Shown one piece after another: positions 38,646-39,175 of a stretch of DNA of 39,175 nucleotides (position 1 is the first letter of the stretch; every line of letters starts with the position of its first letter). This DNA is from Mesaphorura yosii (Eukaryota; Arthropoda; Collembola; Poduromorpha; Tullbergiidae), in the NCBI GenBank assembly GCA_009869945.1, contig WIXG01000556.1:1-39175 (forward strand), given 5' to 3'. The position numbers and the translations under genes were made by a program. Under the pieces are notes generated by a model. That model did not search any database, was not told the origin of the DNA, and saw nothing but the letters and a program-made list of their open reading frames with translations.

Positions 38646-39175
38646 GAGAAAATGTGGGAATGCACGAATTCCTTGGAAAAATGGAAAATTTAGCGACAAA
38701 ACTACAAATTACATTAAATATCTTACATGCACCTGGGCTCATTACACACTGCACTGCGTGAACTGCATTAGTGCATTGATTGACAGTTTACTTACGTCAT
38801 CGTGTTCACATTACACGCACGCACTACGACATGCGTGCGTGCATGTGAGTCGTGAGTGGGCAGTGGTCACTAATTAACTCGATCGGCACGGCAGCGTTTA
38901 GCTCTGATACGATTCCCTAATTGTAGAAAACAGCTAATGGACTTCGAAAGTGAAGCCCAAGCAGACACACAGGTCAGAGCGGACGACCCTGTCCCTGTAT
39001 TCTGTGTGGATCCACTGCCACTTCATTCCGCGGCCGGAAGGGTCAGCCCGCCACTGCCATCGCCAACAAGATTTGGACAGACTGGACTTCCGATGGTAGC
39101 CTATCTCTGTGTTCACTGCTCTCCTTATCAACTGACACGTTCCTCCAGCCTTTGACAGCCGGTGCTTACTGCCTC
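38646..39175. other. Right-hand end of the window, no supported gene
   Basis: AT-rich to 38930, then a GC-richer stretch with an open frame of 72 codons at 38937-39155 that shows no recognisable domain. It may belong to a gene beyond the window. Confidence 0.3.

Noticed and set aside
38937..39155. Open frame of 72 codons at the right edge
   Set aside because: Pro-rich and GC-rich but with no domain. It cannot be judged without sequence beyond the window.
1..39175. CRISPR arrays, rRNA, tRNA and complete transposons
   Set aside because: No regular spaced repeats, cloverleaf-like segments, transposase or reverse transcriptase frames were recognised by reading.

Overview
The window looks like nuclear DNA of an arthropod. 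Genes carry short GT-AG introns of about 60-110 bp, GC-rich exons lie in AT-rich intergenic DNA, polyadenylation signals are AATAAA, and several promoters have TATA plus initiator. The gene set includes gustatory-receptor-like 7TM proteins, a serpin and an SLC7 amino-acid transporter. Microbial-type terpene synthases inside an arthropod-like genome, together with a chemoreceptor family, make a springtail (Collembola) the best guess. An oribatid or trombidiform mite is the main alternative. The species is inferred, not proven.

Positions 1-12195 hold what looks like an animal terpenoid gene cluster. Three tandem class I terpene-synthase genes lie on the + strand (the first cut by the window edge), followed by a three-exon cis-prenyltransferase of the DHDDS/UPPS family (+). 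Three more terpene-synthase-like genes lie on the - strand. All six synthase-like reading frames are free of introns. Five have DDxxD, an NxxxGxxxD version of the NSE motif, and a C-terminal Arg-Tyr pair. The sixth is full length but has lost all three sites and looks like a pseudoenzyme. The two intact minus-strand copies have His where the plus-strand copies have the Arg expected to sense diphosphate. A plausible reading is that the cis-prenyltransferase makes a prenyl diphosphate which the synthases cyclise or ionise.

Positions 13263-24649 hold a secreted serpin with a long proline-rich N-terminal extension, a two-exon gustatory-receptor-like gene, a Gly/Trp-rich membrane protein on the - strand, and a secreted subtilisin-type protease with a complete catalytic triad that resembles microbial subtilases.

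Positions 25143-36000 are a chemoreceptor neighbourhood. It has two intact receptors (one with an intron, one without), one old pseudogene with several stops and frameshifts, and one truncated pseudogene made by a local duplication of about 1.76 kb with an internal deletion. A seven-exon SLC7 amino-acid transporter light chain lies on the - strand among them. Every exon junction of that gene could be placed in phase.

Positions 36109-38507 hold three small genes on the - strand. Two are paralogues of no known family, with three RRxS sites each; the third is a secreted Gly/His/Tyr-rich peptide. In all three the first coding exon appears to be only the ATG, followed at once by GTAAG. Larger gaps between genes were read and no further gene, RNA gene or autonomous transposon could be supported.
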